A stretch of DNA of 64,000 nt from a bacterium. Its GTDB lineage: Bacteria; Desulfobacterota; Binatia; HRBIN30; CADEER01. The stretch spans positions 1 to 64,000 of the forward strand of contig JAHBUY010000004.1 of assembly GCA_019637795.1 (NCBI GenBank). The letters are read 5' to 3'. Shown one piece after another: positions 1 through 7,960 of this stretch; the stretch's first letter is position 1, and the number at the start of each line of letters is the position of its first letter. The position numbers and the translations under genes are program-made. The notes beneath the pieces are model-generated. The model did not search any database, was not told the origin of the DNA, and saw nothing but the letters and a program-made list of their open reading frames with translations.

Positions 1-67
1 GCCGTCGGGTCGTTGATTGACTCCGCGAAAGCGGCTGTAGTAGCTGACGAGCGCTTCCCCCCAGCGC

Positions 68-805
68 ATGACGAAGGACGCCATCCGCCACAAGGTGTGG
101 ACGCGGGTGACCGCCGCGGGCGTGGTGCGGTTTCCCGGCGCCTATGGTCGCGTCCCCAACTTCATCGGCGCCGATCGGGCCGCCAAGCTGCTGAGCCAAC
201 TGACGATCTGGAAGCGCGCCAAGGCGCTCAAGGTCGATCTCGGCGCGCCGCAGCACGCCTTGCGTCGCGCCGCGCTGGCCGACGGGAAGATCCTGTACAT
301 CGCGATTCCTGGCCTGCGCAGCGAGCGCTGCTTCCTCGAGGTCGATCCGGCGCGGCTGCAGGGGAACGCGTGGCGGGCGGCGAGCCTGCGCGGCGCGCTC
401 GCCCATGGCCGGCCGGTGGCCCCGCACGAGCTGCACCCGATCGATCTCGTGCTGGTCGGCTCGGTGGCGGTCTCGCGCCAGGGCGCGCGGGTCGGCCGCG
501 GCTCGGGCAGTGCCGACCTCGAGTACGCGCTGCTCCGTCGCGCCGGCAAGGTGCGCGAGTACACGCCGATCGTCACCACGGTGCATCCGCTGCAGGTGAT
601 CGAGGACCGGATCGCGATGCGGGCGCACGACATCCCGGTCGACTTCCTGATCACCCCGGACCAGGTCGTGGCGGCGCCGAGCCTCTATCCCCGCCCGCGC
701 GGCATCCTGTGGGACCTGCTGCCCGACGAGCGCATCCGAGCGATTCCGGCGCTGCGCAAGGGACGGCGGGAGGGCCGCGGCTCACTCACCCCCGGACAGG
801 TCTGA
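68..805 (+). CDS. 5-formyltetrahydrofolate cyclo-ligase-like protein
   Basis: The 245-residue product resembles the 5-formyltetrahydrofolate cyclo-ligase (MTHFS/MTHFSD-like) family, which makes 5,10-methenyl-THF from 5-formyl-THF with ATP in the cytoplasm. The N-terminus shows the family pattern KDAIRHKVW followed by GRVPNFIGADRAA. The C-terminal half holds the glycine-rich phosphate-binding signature GRGSGSADLEYALL (about residues 140-153), followed by TTVHPLQV and VDFLITPDQVV. It is longer than the roughly 190-residue canonical enzyme and fits the MTHFSD-type subgroup better. The ATG at 68 directly precedes the conserved N-terminus. No clear ribosome binding site is visible. The fold assignment is firm; the exact substrate is inferred. 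Confidence 0.8.
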   Translation: MTKDAIRHKVWTRVTAAGVVRFPGAYGRVPNFIGADRAAKLLSQLTIWKRAKALKVDLGAPQHALRRAALADGKILYIAIPGLRSERCFLEVDPARLQGNAWRAASLRGALAHGRPVAPHELHPIDLVLVGSVAVSRQGARVGRGSGSADLEYALLRRAGKVREYTPIVTTVHPLQVIEDRIAMRAHDIPVDFLITPDQVVAAPSLYPRPRGILWDLLPDERIRAIPALRKGRREGRGSLTPGQV

Positions 806-895
806 CGTCCGCGAGGCGCGCGCCGGTGTTGCCAGCGCGCCTGCCGTCCGATAGCGTCCGGCATTTAGCCCAGCCGATTCGTCGAGGGGTCTCGC

Positions 896-1330
896 ATGTC
901 GCAACCAGAAAAGAAGAAAGAGAGCGCGCTGCCGGCCATCCTGGGCTGGGGCGGCCTGGCACTGTTCGCGGTCGGCTTCGCGTGGATCGTGATCTCGCAA
1001 CTGCGCGCCAGCGAGGAGTGGTCGGATCGCGGCAAGGAGGCGATCGATCTCGTCAAGGCGTACCAGCCGGACGGACAACCCGAGACGATGGAAGACCTGC
1101 TGAAGGGCTACTCGCTGAAGGTGAAGGACAAGGGTGGCTACGTCGGCGAGTTCAGTTGGAGCTCGGTACAGAAGGATGGGCCCGAGTACGAGGTGACGCT
1201 GCTCTGGAAGGAGCAGGGTCGCTCGAAAACGGCGCTGTTCCGCGTCGACCTCGAGCACAAGGACGTCCGGCCGCAGGGCGACGCGGCCAGTCTGCCGCAA
1301 CGCGCCCGCGACGGAACATTCGACAGTTGA
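896..1330 (+). CDS. Hypothetical membrane-anchored protein
   Basis: The product is a 144-residue protein with a charged N-terminus (KKKE), one hydrophobic segment at about residues 12-33 and a hydrophilic C-terminal domain rich in Lys and Glu. This predicts a single-pass inner-membrane protein. A purine-rich GAGGGG stretch precedes the ATG. I recognise no family. The gene ends 15 bases before the convergent gene that finishes at 1346. Codon use is typical of the window, so it looks like a real gene of unknown role. Confidence 0.65.
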   Translation: MSQPEKKKESALPAILGWGGLALFAVGFAWIVISQLRASEEWSDRGKEAIDLVKAYQPDGQPETMEDLLKGYSLKVKDKGGYVGEFSWSSVQKDGPEYEVTLLWKEQGRSKTALFRVDLEHKDVRPQGDAASLPQRARDGTFDS

Positions 1331-1345
1331 CGCGCCGCCGCGGCC

Positions 1346-1996
1346 TCAGACCCGGCGCGAGCGCTGCTGGATCTGCGCCAGGCGCTGGCGGAAGCGGATG
1401 GCGCGCTGCGCGTAGTGGTTCACCAACTCTTCCGGGCAGGCGTAGATGAAGGCGCGCGTCGCGATGACGATGAGGATGATGTCCTCGACCCGCCCGGAGA
1501 GGCGGGTGTCCGGCAGCAGGTCGCGCCGCACCGCGCCATAGACCAGCGCGCCGAGCAACAGAAGCTTCGGCACCAGGCTGACGCCACGCGAGAACAACAA
1601 CCGCCCGTACACGTACAGCATCAGCGGGACGTACGTGAGGAGGGCGCGGAGCCCCTCGAGCCGGAAGGCGTTCAGCAGGCCCGTGTCGGCGAGCGACGCC
1701 ACCACGGCGACCGCGAGCGAGAAGGCGCCGCGGCGGAGCCACTGCCCCCACCAGGCCGCCGCCTTGGAAAACATCCACTGCACCGTTTTCCAGGAGCGGC
1801 GGACGCCGCGGATGACGTCCTTCACGACGCCGCCGATCTGCCCGTCGATGGAGTCGCCCTGCACCAGCATCACCGCCGCGGCCTCGAACTCCAGCATGTC
1901 CTCGGCGCCCGCCGGCAGTGCATCCACGGCGGGAACCGTCAGGCTGATGACGGCGGCAATGAGCGCGCCCACCAGGCAGAGGCGACGACCGGACAT
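1346..1996 (-). CDS. DUF1232-like membrane protein
   Basis: The protein begins with a signal-like hydrophobic segment (MSGRRLCLVGALIAAVISL). Two or three further hydrophobic segments follow in the second half. The region VPKLLLLGALVYGAVRRDLLPD, then GRVEDIILIVIATRAF, matches the DUF1232 pattern of a hydrophobic helix, a D-x-x-P motif and a following DD/ED helix. DUF1232 proteins are small membrane proteins of unknown function. An in-frame ATG 18 bases upstream, at 2014, is possible, but the ATG at 1996 gives the better signal peptide. Length from this start is about 216 residues. Confidence 0.6.
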   Translation of the reverse strand: MSGRRLCLVGALIAAVISLTVPAVDALPAGAEDMLEFEAAAVMLVQGDSIDGQIGGVVKDVIRGVRRSWKTVQWMFSKAAAWWGQWLRRGAFSLAVAVVASLADTGLLNAFRLEGLRALLTYVPLMLYVYGRLLFSRGVSLVPKLLLLGALVYGAVRRDLLPDTRLSGRVEDIILIVIATRAFIYACPEELVNHYAQRAIRFRQRLAQIQQRSRRV

Positions 1997-2232
1997 GCCC
2001 GTCACCATGCACAAGGCTGCCGAAGCATGTCAATTGGCACGTGTCGTCCGCGGATGAGGCGACGTCGCGCCGTCTCTGCGGACGCTATGCGCTCGTGCCG
2101 AACGGCATCCGGGTGACGGCGACATGCCGTGCCAGGTGCCGAACCAAAGTCGGGAACCCGTGGCATATCGCTTGCTCATGTCCTGACGAGCCGCCGCGGT
2201 GTGTCAGGCGGGGTTCGGAGGCCTTGGAGGTC

Positions 2233-2481
2233 ATGGACGACAACATGAGCGATTTCATCCGCCATCTACGCCGCCAGCTCGGGATGACCCAGGAAGAGTT
2301 CGCGCATTCGCTCGGCATCACTGTGGGCACGGTGAACCGGTGGGAGAACGGGCGCTTTCGGCCCAGCAAGCTCGCGCGCGCGACGATCCTCGAATTCGCC
2401 CGCCGACACGGGGTCGCCTTCCAGGGGGAGGCGGAAGCGCCCGAGCTCGGAAGCGGCGACGGCGACAAGCCGATGCACTGA
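2233..2481 (+). CDS. XRE-family helix-turn-helix regulator
   Basis: This is an 82-residue DNA-binding protein made almost entirely of a Cro/C1-type (XRE) helix-turn-helix. LRRQLGMTQEEFAHSLGI forms the first helices and GTVNRWENGRFRPSKLA the recognition part, a classic TVxxWExG signature. Such proteins bind operators as dimers; the target here is unknown. A longer reading from 2041 exists, but its first 64 codons are low in coding character. An ATG at 2245 is also possible. GGAGG lies at 2226-2230, only 2 bases from the ATG at 2233, so the start is uncertain. Confidence 0.75.
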   Translation: MDDNMSDFIRHLRRQLGMTQEEFAHSLGITVGTVNRWENGRFRPSKLARATILEFARRHGVAFQGEAEAPELGSGDGDKPMH

Positions 2482-2504
2482 GCCCCTGCGCGCCCCGGAG
2501 GCGC

Positions 2505-4841
2505 TCACTCGCGCACGCGAATGGCGATGCTGCTCGGCTGCCCCGGCTGGCCGACCACGTCGCGGACGCGCGCCGACACGATGGTGTCCCCGAGCGGGAA
2601 GGACAGCTCCACTCCTACTCCCGGACTGGTGCAGAACTGCACCGTCGATGTGGGGTTGGTGAACGCGTAGGTTCCGAAGCTGTCACGTGTGCACGCCTGG
2701 ATCGACGTGCTCCGCGCGTCGAAGCGGCAGCTCAGGTCGTTGATCGCGTTGGCGACCGCCTGGGTGCCGTCGAAGACGCGCGTGTTGCTGGCGGGCACGC
2801 CGCCGATCGGCGGTGCGGGGCCTTCGTCGCAGACTGCTGGGCTGCCATTGCCGAGGGCGCGGGAGACCAGCACCTGCAGGTCCGGCAGCACGTTGGGATC
2901 GGTCGGTGAGGAATTGAACGTCGTGACCCCGACCGGGCGGCCGCTGATGCCTGGGCGCGCTTCGATGTAGATCAGGAAGCCGCTCGGGGGACGCACGTAC
3001 GTCAGGTAGCCGTCGTCCTGCGGGCCGATGGACGACACCGGAAGCCCGTCGGCCCTGGCGACACCGAACGCGGTGATCACGCCACCGATGGTGAGTGGCG
3101 TGAAGGTGCGTGTCGGCGAGCCGGTGGCGGTGCGGCTTGGCGTCCGCGTGACCGTCGGCGTGGCCGTCCGCGTCGCGCTCTGGGTTGCCGTGCCGGTACG
3201 CGTCGGGGTCGCGGTCCGCGTACCGGTCGCCGAGGGCACGGGCGTGATGGTGAACGACGCGGTGGCCGACGGAGGCGGGGTGGCCGACGGAGAGGCGGTC
3301 GCCGACGGCAGCGGCGAGATCGTGGGCGTGCTGCTGCGGCTGGCGGTGGGGATCGGACTCGCCGTGGAGGTCGGCGGCGTGGTGAGCGATGGGGTGGCGG
3401 TCGTCGTGCGCGACGCCGTCGGAGAGCCCGGAACCAGGGTCGCCGTGCGTGTCGTGGTGGCGGTGGTGGTCGGGGTGAATGATGGCGTCGCAGTGCGGGT
3501 GCGCGATTGGCTTGCGGTTGGCGACGCGGTGGCGGTGCGGGATCCCGTCGCCGTCCGGGTAGCCGTCGGCATCTCGGTCAGGGTCGCGCTGGGCCGCACG
3601 GACGCAGTCGCCGTCGCGCTGCGCGTCGCGATGGCCGAGCGCGTCGGGGTGACGGTGCGCGTGGCCGTGGCGGTGGCGGTCGCCGTGCTGCTGGAAGTGA
3701 GGCTGCGTGTCGGGCTGGCACTCGGGGTCGTGCTCGGGGTCCGAGTCGGCGTCGCGGGACGGGTGCCGGTGATGGTGCGCGACGGCGTCGCGGTGCTCGT
3801 CGGGCTGCCCGTCCTGGTGGACGTCGCGGGGGGTGTGGGGGGAGACGGGCTGTGCGTCGGGGTAATCGTTCGCGTCGGGGTCGCGGACTGCGTCATCGTC
3901 CGGGTCGCCGATGCCGGCACCGCCGTCCGCGTCGCGCTCGCCGTCGCGGACGGCGGCCCCCCTGCGGTGCGACTGGCGGTGGCGCTGGCCGAGGCAGTCG
4001 CCCTGGCCGAGGCGGTCGCGCTGGCAGAGGCGGTGGGCCTGGCAGAGGCGGTGGCGCTGGCAGAGGCAGTGGCGCTGGCAGAGGCAGTGGCGCTGGCAGA
4101 GGCAGTGGCGCTCGCCGAGGCGGTGGCGCTGGCGACCTCGACGGCGGTCCAGGTCGGCGACGCCGTGGTCGACGGCGTCCGCGATGTGGTCGGCACCGCC
4201 GTCGCCTGATCGGGGGTGTACGACGCCGTCCACGTGCCCGTGGGCAGGCGGGTCGCCGTGCCGCCTGGCGTTGCGGTGTCGGCCGGCGTCGCACTCTCCG
4301 AGGGCGTCGCGCCCGATGCGGTCGGCGAGGGGGTCGCCACTCCGGGCGAGCTGGTCGGCGACGCTGACGCCGTCGCCGTCACCGTCGCTGTCGTTCCTGT
4401 TGCCGTCACGGTGGCGGTCAGGCTGGGCGACGGCGCGGGCGGCGTATCCGTGGCGAGGACGGTCGCCGCCACCGTGAGAGTCGCCATCGCGGTCGGTGAT
4501 GGGAGCGGCGCGGTCGCCGAGGGAACCGCCGTCGCTGTCGCCGTCGCTGCGCCGACCTCCGTGCTGCTAGCGGTTGGAGTCGGCACCACGCCCTGCCCGC
4601 TCACCGCCACCACGTCCGCGGCAGAGATCACCCCGTCTTCATTCGCGTCACAAGTCGCCGGCTCCCCGGCGAAAACGGCGTCAACCGTTTCCACCCGCAG
4701 CGCTGGGCCAGGCTCGCAGACTGCCCAGCTCGCCGGCGCAACGAGGAGATAGGCAGCGATCAACGGCGCCGCGACCCTCCTCGGCGCCGCGACCCTCCTC
4801 GCGCCTGCCGTGGCGTGAGCTCCCACCATCACCGGCATCAT
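2505..4841 (-). CDS. Giant secreted Thr/Ala/Ser-rich protein with dockerin-like loop and shared C-terminal domain
   Basis: The 778-residue protein has four parts. First is a signal peptide ending near APASWA. Second is a single dockerin-like calcium loop, DANEDGVISAADVVAV (about residues 64-79). Third is some 480 residues of low-complexity Thr/Ala/Ser/Pro linker (TATAT, PTRT, ATASAS). Fourth is a globular C-terminal domain of about 200 residues. That domain has paired cysteines and the landmarks DLQVLVSR, GGVPASN, CRFD and ACTRDSFG. The same domain ends the protein at 10962-13481. The likely location is the cell surface or outside, with the linker as a possibly glycosylated stalk. Several in-frame starts lie near the N-terminus. 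Function is unknown. Confidence 0.75.
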   Translation of the reverse strand: MMPVMVGAHATAGARRVAAPRRVAAPLIAAYLLVAPASWAVCEPGPALRVETVDAVFAGEPATCDANEDGVISAADVVAVSGQGVVPTPTASSTEVGAATATATAVPSATAPLPSPTAMATLTVAATVLATDTPPAPSPSLTATVTATGTTATVTATASASPTSSPGVATPSPTASGATPSESATPADTATPGGTATRLPTGTWTASYTPDQATAVPTTSRTPSTTASPTWTAVEVASATASASATASASATASASATASASATASARPTASASATASARATASASATASRTAGGPPSATASATRTAVPASATRTMTQSATPTRTITPTHSPSPPTPPATSTRTGSPTSTATPSRTITGTRPATPTRTPSTTPSASPTRSLTSSSTATATATATRTVTPTRSAIATRSATATASVRPSATLTEMPTATRTATGSRTATASPTASQSRTRTATPSFTPTTTATTTRTATLVPGSPTASRTTTATPSLTTPPTSTASPIPTASRSSTPTISPLPSATASPSATPPPSATASFTITPVPSATGTRTATPTRTGTATQSATRTATPTVTRTPSRTATGSPTRTFTPLTIGGVITAFGVARADGLPVSSIGPQDDGYLTYVRPPSGFLIYIEARPGISGRPVGVTTFNSSPTDPNVLPDLQVLVSRALGNGSPAVCDEGPAPPIGGVPASNTRVFDGTQAVANAINDLSCRFDARSTSIQACTRDSFGTYAFTNPTSTVQFCTSPGVGVELSFPLGDTIVSARVRDVVGQPGQPSSIAIRVRE
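3985..4128. repeat. 18-bp tandem repeat inside the low-complexity linker
   Basis: Eight consecutive 18-base units lie here, close to ctggcagaggcagtggcg on the plus strand. On the coding (minus) strand they encode Ala-Thr-Ala-Ser-Ala-Ser hexapeptides. Three units (4057-4110) are identical at DNA level and the others differ at a few positions. DNA identity beyond what the protein requires points to recent slippage or unequal crossing-over. Confidence 0.85.
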
Positions 4842-4921
4842 GGGCCGCGTGCGCGACCCAATGCCAGTCGACAGAACAGCCTACTGGCCGGCTCCCGGCG
4901 CGTGCCGGAGCGGTGACACCA

Positions 4922-5308
4922 TCACTGCCCCCGACTCAACAGCCGGTCCATCTTGGTGCGGACGACGCTGAGGTCGACGATCGGCTTCGCGAGATAATCG
5001 TCGCAACCCGCGGCCAGGGCCTTCTGCTCATCCCCCGCCATCGCCTGCGCGGTCAGCGCGATGATCGGAATCGCCCTTCCCACCTCGAGCTGCCGGATCT
5101 TCTTCGTCGCCTCCCACCCATCCATGACCGGCATCTTCAAGTCCATGAAGATGAGATCCGGTGTGGGAGGCGTCTGCACGATCGCCAATGCCTCCTCGCC
5201 GTTGCTCGCTTCGACGATCTCGAACTCCCCGATCCGCTTGAGGCGGTAGACGAGGATGCGCCGATTATCGAGATTGTCCTCGACCACCAAGATCCGCTTT
5301 GCCGCCAT
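4922..5308 (-). CDS. Stand-alone CheY-like response regulator
   Basis: The 128-residue protein is a complete receiver domain with no output domain. Residues E10-D11 form the acidic pocket, D56 in DLIFMDLKMPVMDG is the phospho-acceptor, T86 follows in IIALT and K108 sits in YLAKPI. Proteins of this kind take phosphate from a histidine kinase and act by protein-protein contact or phosphorelay. No kinase is visible in the window. The ATG at 5308 is chosen because GAGGGG lies just upstream and the receiver fold starts immediately; the longer reading to 5401 runs into the neighbouring terminator hairpin. It sits among surface-protein genes on the same strand. Confidence 0.88.
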   Translation of the reverse strand: MAAKRILVVEDNLDNRRILVYRLKRIGEFEIVEASNGEEALAIVQTPPTPDLIFMDLKMPVMDGWEATKKIRQLEVGRAIPIIALTAQAMAGDEQKALAAGCDDYLAKPIVDLSVVRTKMDRLLSRGQ

Positions 5309-5373
5309 AGTCACTCGCCCCTCGCCGGACGCTACCGACCCAGTGTAGCGCCAATTGCCCCCTCGTGCGCGGG

Positions 5374-5409
5374 AAAAAAAAGGGCCGGAGTGGAAACCCA
5401 CTCCGGCCC
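5374..5409 (-). terminator. Rho-independent terminator of the four-gene secreted-paralog operon
   Basis: On the minus strand a perfect 12-bp stem (GGGCCGGAGTGG paired with CCACTCCGGCCC, loop GTTT) is followed directly by eight T residues. It lies 24 bases after the stop codon at 5434, so it ends transcription of the 5434-10589 operon. Confidence 0.92.
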
Positions 5410-5433
5410 CGACGATCGCGCCTCAGCGCCGTC

Positions 5434-6717
5434 TCACTGGCCCGCAGGGAACTGAGTCTTGTAGACCGCGTCACCCTCCGGCCGGAAGCCCACGTGCTGC
5501 AGATTGAACGCCGTCGTCGCGAGCGCCGGCCCGCCAGGAGTCCCGGCGTGCATCTCGCAACCCACACCGAGGAGGCCATAACCGAGTCGCCCGTCTGGAC
5601 CGCGGACGCCGCGGATGCGGGTCTGCCCCGTGATCGTGCCCTGCACGCCCACGTTGAAGATCGAGTACTGATCGCCCGCCGGGCCCGGCTGGGTGTCGAT
5701 GTCCGACAGCCGGGTCGCCTGGTAGCAGCTCACGCGGCTGTTGGTCGAGAAGCGCTGCTCGAACTCGTTGTACACGAGCATCTGGGCCGTCACCGTCAGG
5801 TTCGCCTGATTCGCCGGTTGCCCAAGATCCTCGCTGCACGGCACCAGCGTCAGATCCGTCGTCGCGTAGCTGCCGATCTCCGTGTAGGCATTCTCGAAGA
5901 AGTGCTCCATGTGGAGAACACCCGGACACGGCGCATACGTCGCAGCGCACGACACGTTCTGCGGCGTTCCCGGCGGCAGACTCCCCAGACACAACGGCGA
6001 GGTCGGTCCACCGGTTCCGTCATCCTCGGCCTGGAACCCGATTCCATTGTAGGAGGCCGCAGTGGTTGCCGTGCCGCCGCCACCAACCGTGGTCGTGACG
6101 ATCGTCGCCTCGACCTTCAGATCGTTCGCAACCACCGGAACATCGCTGTCATCCACCTGCACGCACTTGAGCTCACCGCGGAACGGATCCTCCGGCACCG
6201 GCCGGACCGAACCGCCGGAATTGCCGATGCACCCAGGACCCGGTCGGTCGGGATCACAGAACAACGGATTCAGCCCACTCGAGGCGGTGAATCCGATCGG
6301 CTGCCCCGGTGACAGGAGAATCTGGAAGTCCAGCGGCGCCCAACCCTGCACACACTGCACACCGGGTAAACCCGCGTTGGTGCAGTCAGCGTTCGTCGTG
6401 CAAATCGGGCCGGCGTCACTGCCACAGTGACCATTCGCGTTCACCCACCAGCAATCGACTCGGATCTCGTCGCTCTGGTTGGTATTGGTGATCTGCACCA
6501 GCGTGTCGGTCGCCTGTTGCCCCGGCAGGACCGGATTGCTCGGCGAGCCGCTGGTGTGCACCAGCACCTTTGGCAGCACGATGTAACCGGCCGTATAGTC
6601 CGACTGCGCCACCACCGTCTGCGCTGACGCGCCGCTCGAGAAACCGAGCAGCACCAGCCAGGTCGCCAGAGCCGCCGCCGTTACGACGACGCTCTTCTTG
6701 GCATTGACCGTACGCAT
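5434..6717 (-). CDS. Secreted paralog-family protein, copy 1 (last gene of operon A)
   Basis: The 427-residue protein has a Sec signal peptide (hydrophobic core VVVTAAALATWLVLLGF, cleavage near GASAQ). It is one of six related exported proteins here. Family landmarks in order: IVLPKVLV; DTLVQITNTN; a CWWVN step; a Cys-rich loop (CTTNADC to CVQGW); GQPIGF; FRGELKCVQVD; YNGIG; LTLVPCSED; VYNEFEQRFSTNSRVSCY; LSDIDTQPGPAGD; and GQTRIRGV. AAAGGAG lies 9 bases upstream of the ATG at 6717, which selects this start over 6768. I recognise no named domain. A Cys-stabilised surface or secreted beta-protein is an inference. Confidence 0.8.
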   Translation of the reverse strand: MRTVNAKKSVVVTAAALATWLVLLGFSSGASAQTVVAQSDYTAGYIVLPKVLVHTSGSPSNPVLPGQQATDTLVQITNTNQSDEIRVDCWWVNANGHCGSDAGPICTTNADCTNAGLPGVQCVQGWAPLDFQILLSPGQPIGFTASSGLNPLFCDPDRPGPGCIGNSGGSVRPVPEDPFRGELKCVQVDDSDVPVVANDLKVEATIVTTTVGGGGTATTAASYNGIGFQAEDDGTGGPTSPLCLGSLPPGTPQNVSCAATYAPCPGVLHMEHFFENAYTEIGSYATTDLTLVPCSEDLGQPANQANLTVTAQMLVYNEFEQRFSTNSRVSCYQATRLSDIDTQPGPAGDQYSIFNVGVQGTITGQTRIRGVRGPDGRLGYGLLGVGCEMHAGTPGGPALATTAFNLQHVGFRPEGDAVYKTQFPAGQ

Positions 6718-6780
6718 CTCGTTACTCCTTTCCCTGCCTGCGCACTTCATCGCTGCACCCTTCGTCATCCCGTCCTCACA

Positions 6781-7896
6781 TCAATGGAAGGTCGGAAGGC
6801 GAATCTCGGTGTCGACGCCCGTGCAGGATGCGGGAGCGGATTCGTCCGTGCAGAAATGGAGGTTGGTGGCTGCCGTATCAGACGTGCCGTCCCCAGCCGT
6901 CCGCAGCACATTCGCCACGCCGAGGACCGGCGGCAGGTTCGTACCGGCGGACGGCCGCAGGATTGCCGAACCGAATGCCGTGGGCAGACTCATCTGTCCA
7001 CCAAACACTGGATCACCCAGAGAACCCTCGTAGTAGCAATCGATTGGGATACCCGAGGAGACCGAGGTGCGGTTTTCGAACTCGTCCCGGATCTCCACGC
7101 CGATCGTCGTGTTGGTCGGCTCCAGGTTCTCGAAGTCGATACCACAGGGCACCAGCGAGAGGTTCGTGCTGACCGTCGAGGGGATGTTCGCCGCACCGTC
7201 GATCGCTGGGTCGGACGAGCCCTCCGACTGGAAGTTCAGGTACAGACCTCCCGGGCAGCGCGCGTACTCGACATCGTTGAGCTCGAGGATGTTATCGCCG
7301 TTGTTGGCGGAGCCGGTGTCGCCACACGGTCCGTTGTCGTTCAGGCAACCCGGAATCGCGACCGCGTTGTACTTGCTGGCGGAATTCCCACCGGGGGTTC
7401 CGCTGATCGCGCCTATGACAGCGGTGCCGATCAGCGAGTTGCCACTGACAGGGGTTCCGTCCGCCGTTGTCTCAACGCACGTCAGAAAGCCCGTGAATCC
7501 CGGGACCACCGGCGGTACGAGGCCGGGGTCGAGACCCGCACCCGATTGGCCCGGAGGGGCATTGTCGAGCGGGTTGACCGCGCGGCCCCGGCTCGCCGCC
7601 CAGTGGGTCGGTTGCTGACGGGTGAGGGCGAGCTCGAAGTCGGTCACCTGCCACAACGGCTGACCATTGAACGTGTCACCATTGACGTAGAAGCAATGGG
7701 CGTAGGTCAGCGAATTGGTCGTGTTCGTGATCTGGATGATGGTGTCAGCGCTTTCGTTGACGACCTTCGGGAAGATCAGGATCGAACCAGGCCGCTCCGT
7801 CGAGACGCCCTGCGCCTGGGCCACGCCCGTCGCGAGCGCCGCCCCAGCCAGGATGCTCGCCATCAGGCTGGCTCGCACTCCCTTGACCTTACTCAT
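6781..7896 (-). CDS. Secreted paralog-family protein, copy 2 (operon A)
   Basis: This 371-residue copy is the shortest of the family. A signal peptide (LMASILAGAALATGVAQAQ) leads into STERPGSILIFPKVV, then DTIIQITNTTNS, AHCFYVNG and LTRQQPTHWAASRGR. Those motifs are nearly identical to the copy at 33885-35141. It lacks the Cys-rich insertion between CFYVN and the W-x-x-TDF motif. The C-terminal third diverges: DEFENRTSVSSGIPIDCYY replaces the NEFEQRFST block. AAGGAGGAG stands 5 bases before the ATG at 7896. The gap to the next gene in the operon is 63 bases. Confidence 0.8.
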   Translation of the reverse strand: MSKVKGVRASLMASILAGAALATGVAQAQGVSTERPGSILIFPKVVNESADTIIQITNTTNSLTYAHCFYVNGDTFNGQPLWQVTDFELALTRQQPTHWAASRGRAVNPLDNAPPGQSGAGLDPGLVPPVVPGFTGFLTCVETTADGTPVSGNSLIGTAVIGAISGTPGGNSASKYNAVAIPGCLNDNGPCGDTGSANNGDNILELNDVEYARCPGGLYLNFQSEGSSDPAIDGAANIPSTVSTNLSLVPCGIDFENLEPTNTTIGVEIRDEFENRTSVSSGIPIDCYYEGSLGDPVFGGQMSLPTAFGSAILRPSAGTNLPPVLGVANVLRTAGDGTSDTAATNLHFCTDESAPASCTGVDTEIRLPTFH

Positions 7897-7960
7897 GGGT
7901 TCTCCTCCTTGAAAGGACAGGCGATCCACAGTTCCGCCGCGACGATCGTCGGCTCCCCGC

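Noticed and set aside
1..69. Possible 5' end of a divergent minus-strand gene (MRWGEALVSYYSRFRGVN)
   Set aside because: Only 23 codons lie in the window and it would overlap the start of the gene at 68. It looks protein-like but cannot be supported.
13..1449. 478-residue plus-strand frame across the first two genes
   Set aside because: It crosses a clear gene boundary, is dominated by Arg, Gly and Pro, and conflicts with the folate-enzyme frame at 68-805.
3985..4128. Regular short repeats that could be taken for a CRISPR array
   Set aside because: The units are directly adjacent with no spacers and lie in frame inside a coding region.
3028..4209. 393-residue plus-strand frame rich in Ala, Val and Gly
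   Set aside because: It is antisense to the linker of the gene at 2505-4841, whose signal peptide, calcium loop and C-terminal domain show the real frame.
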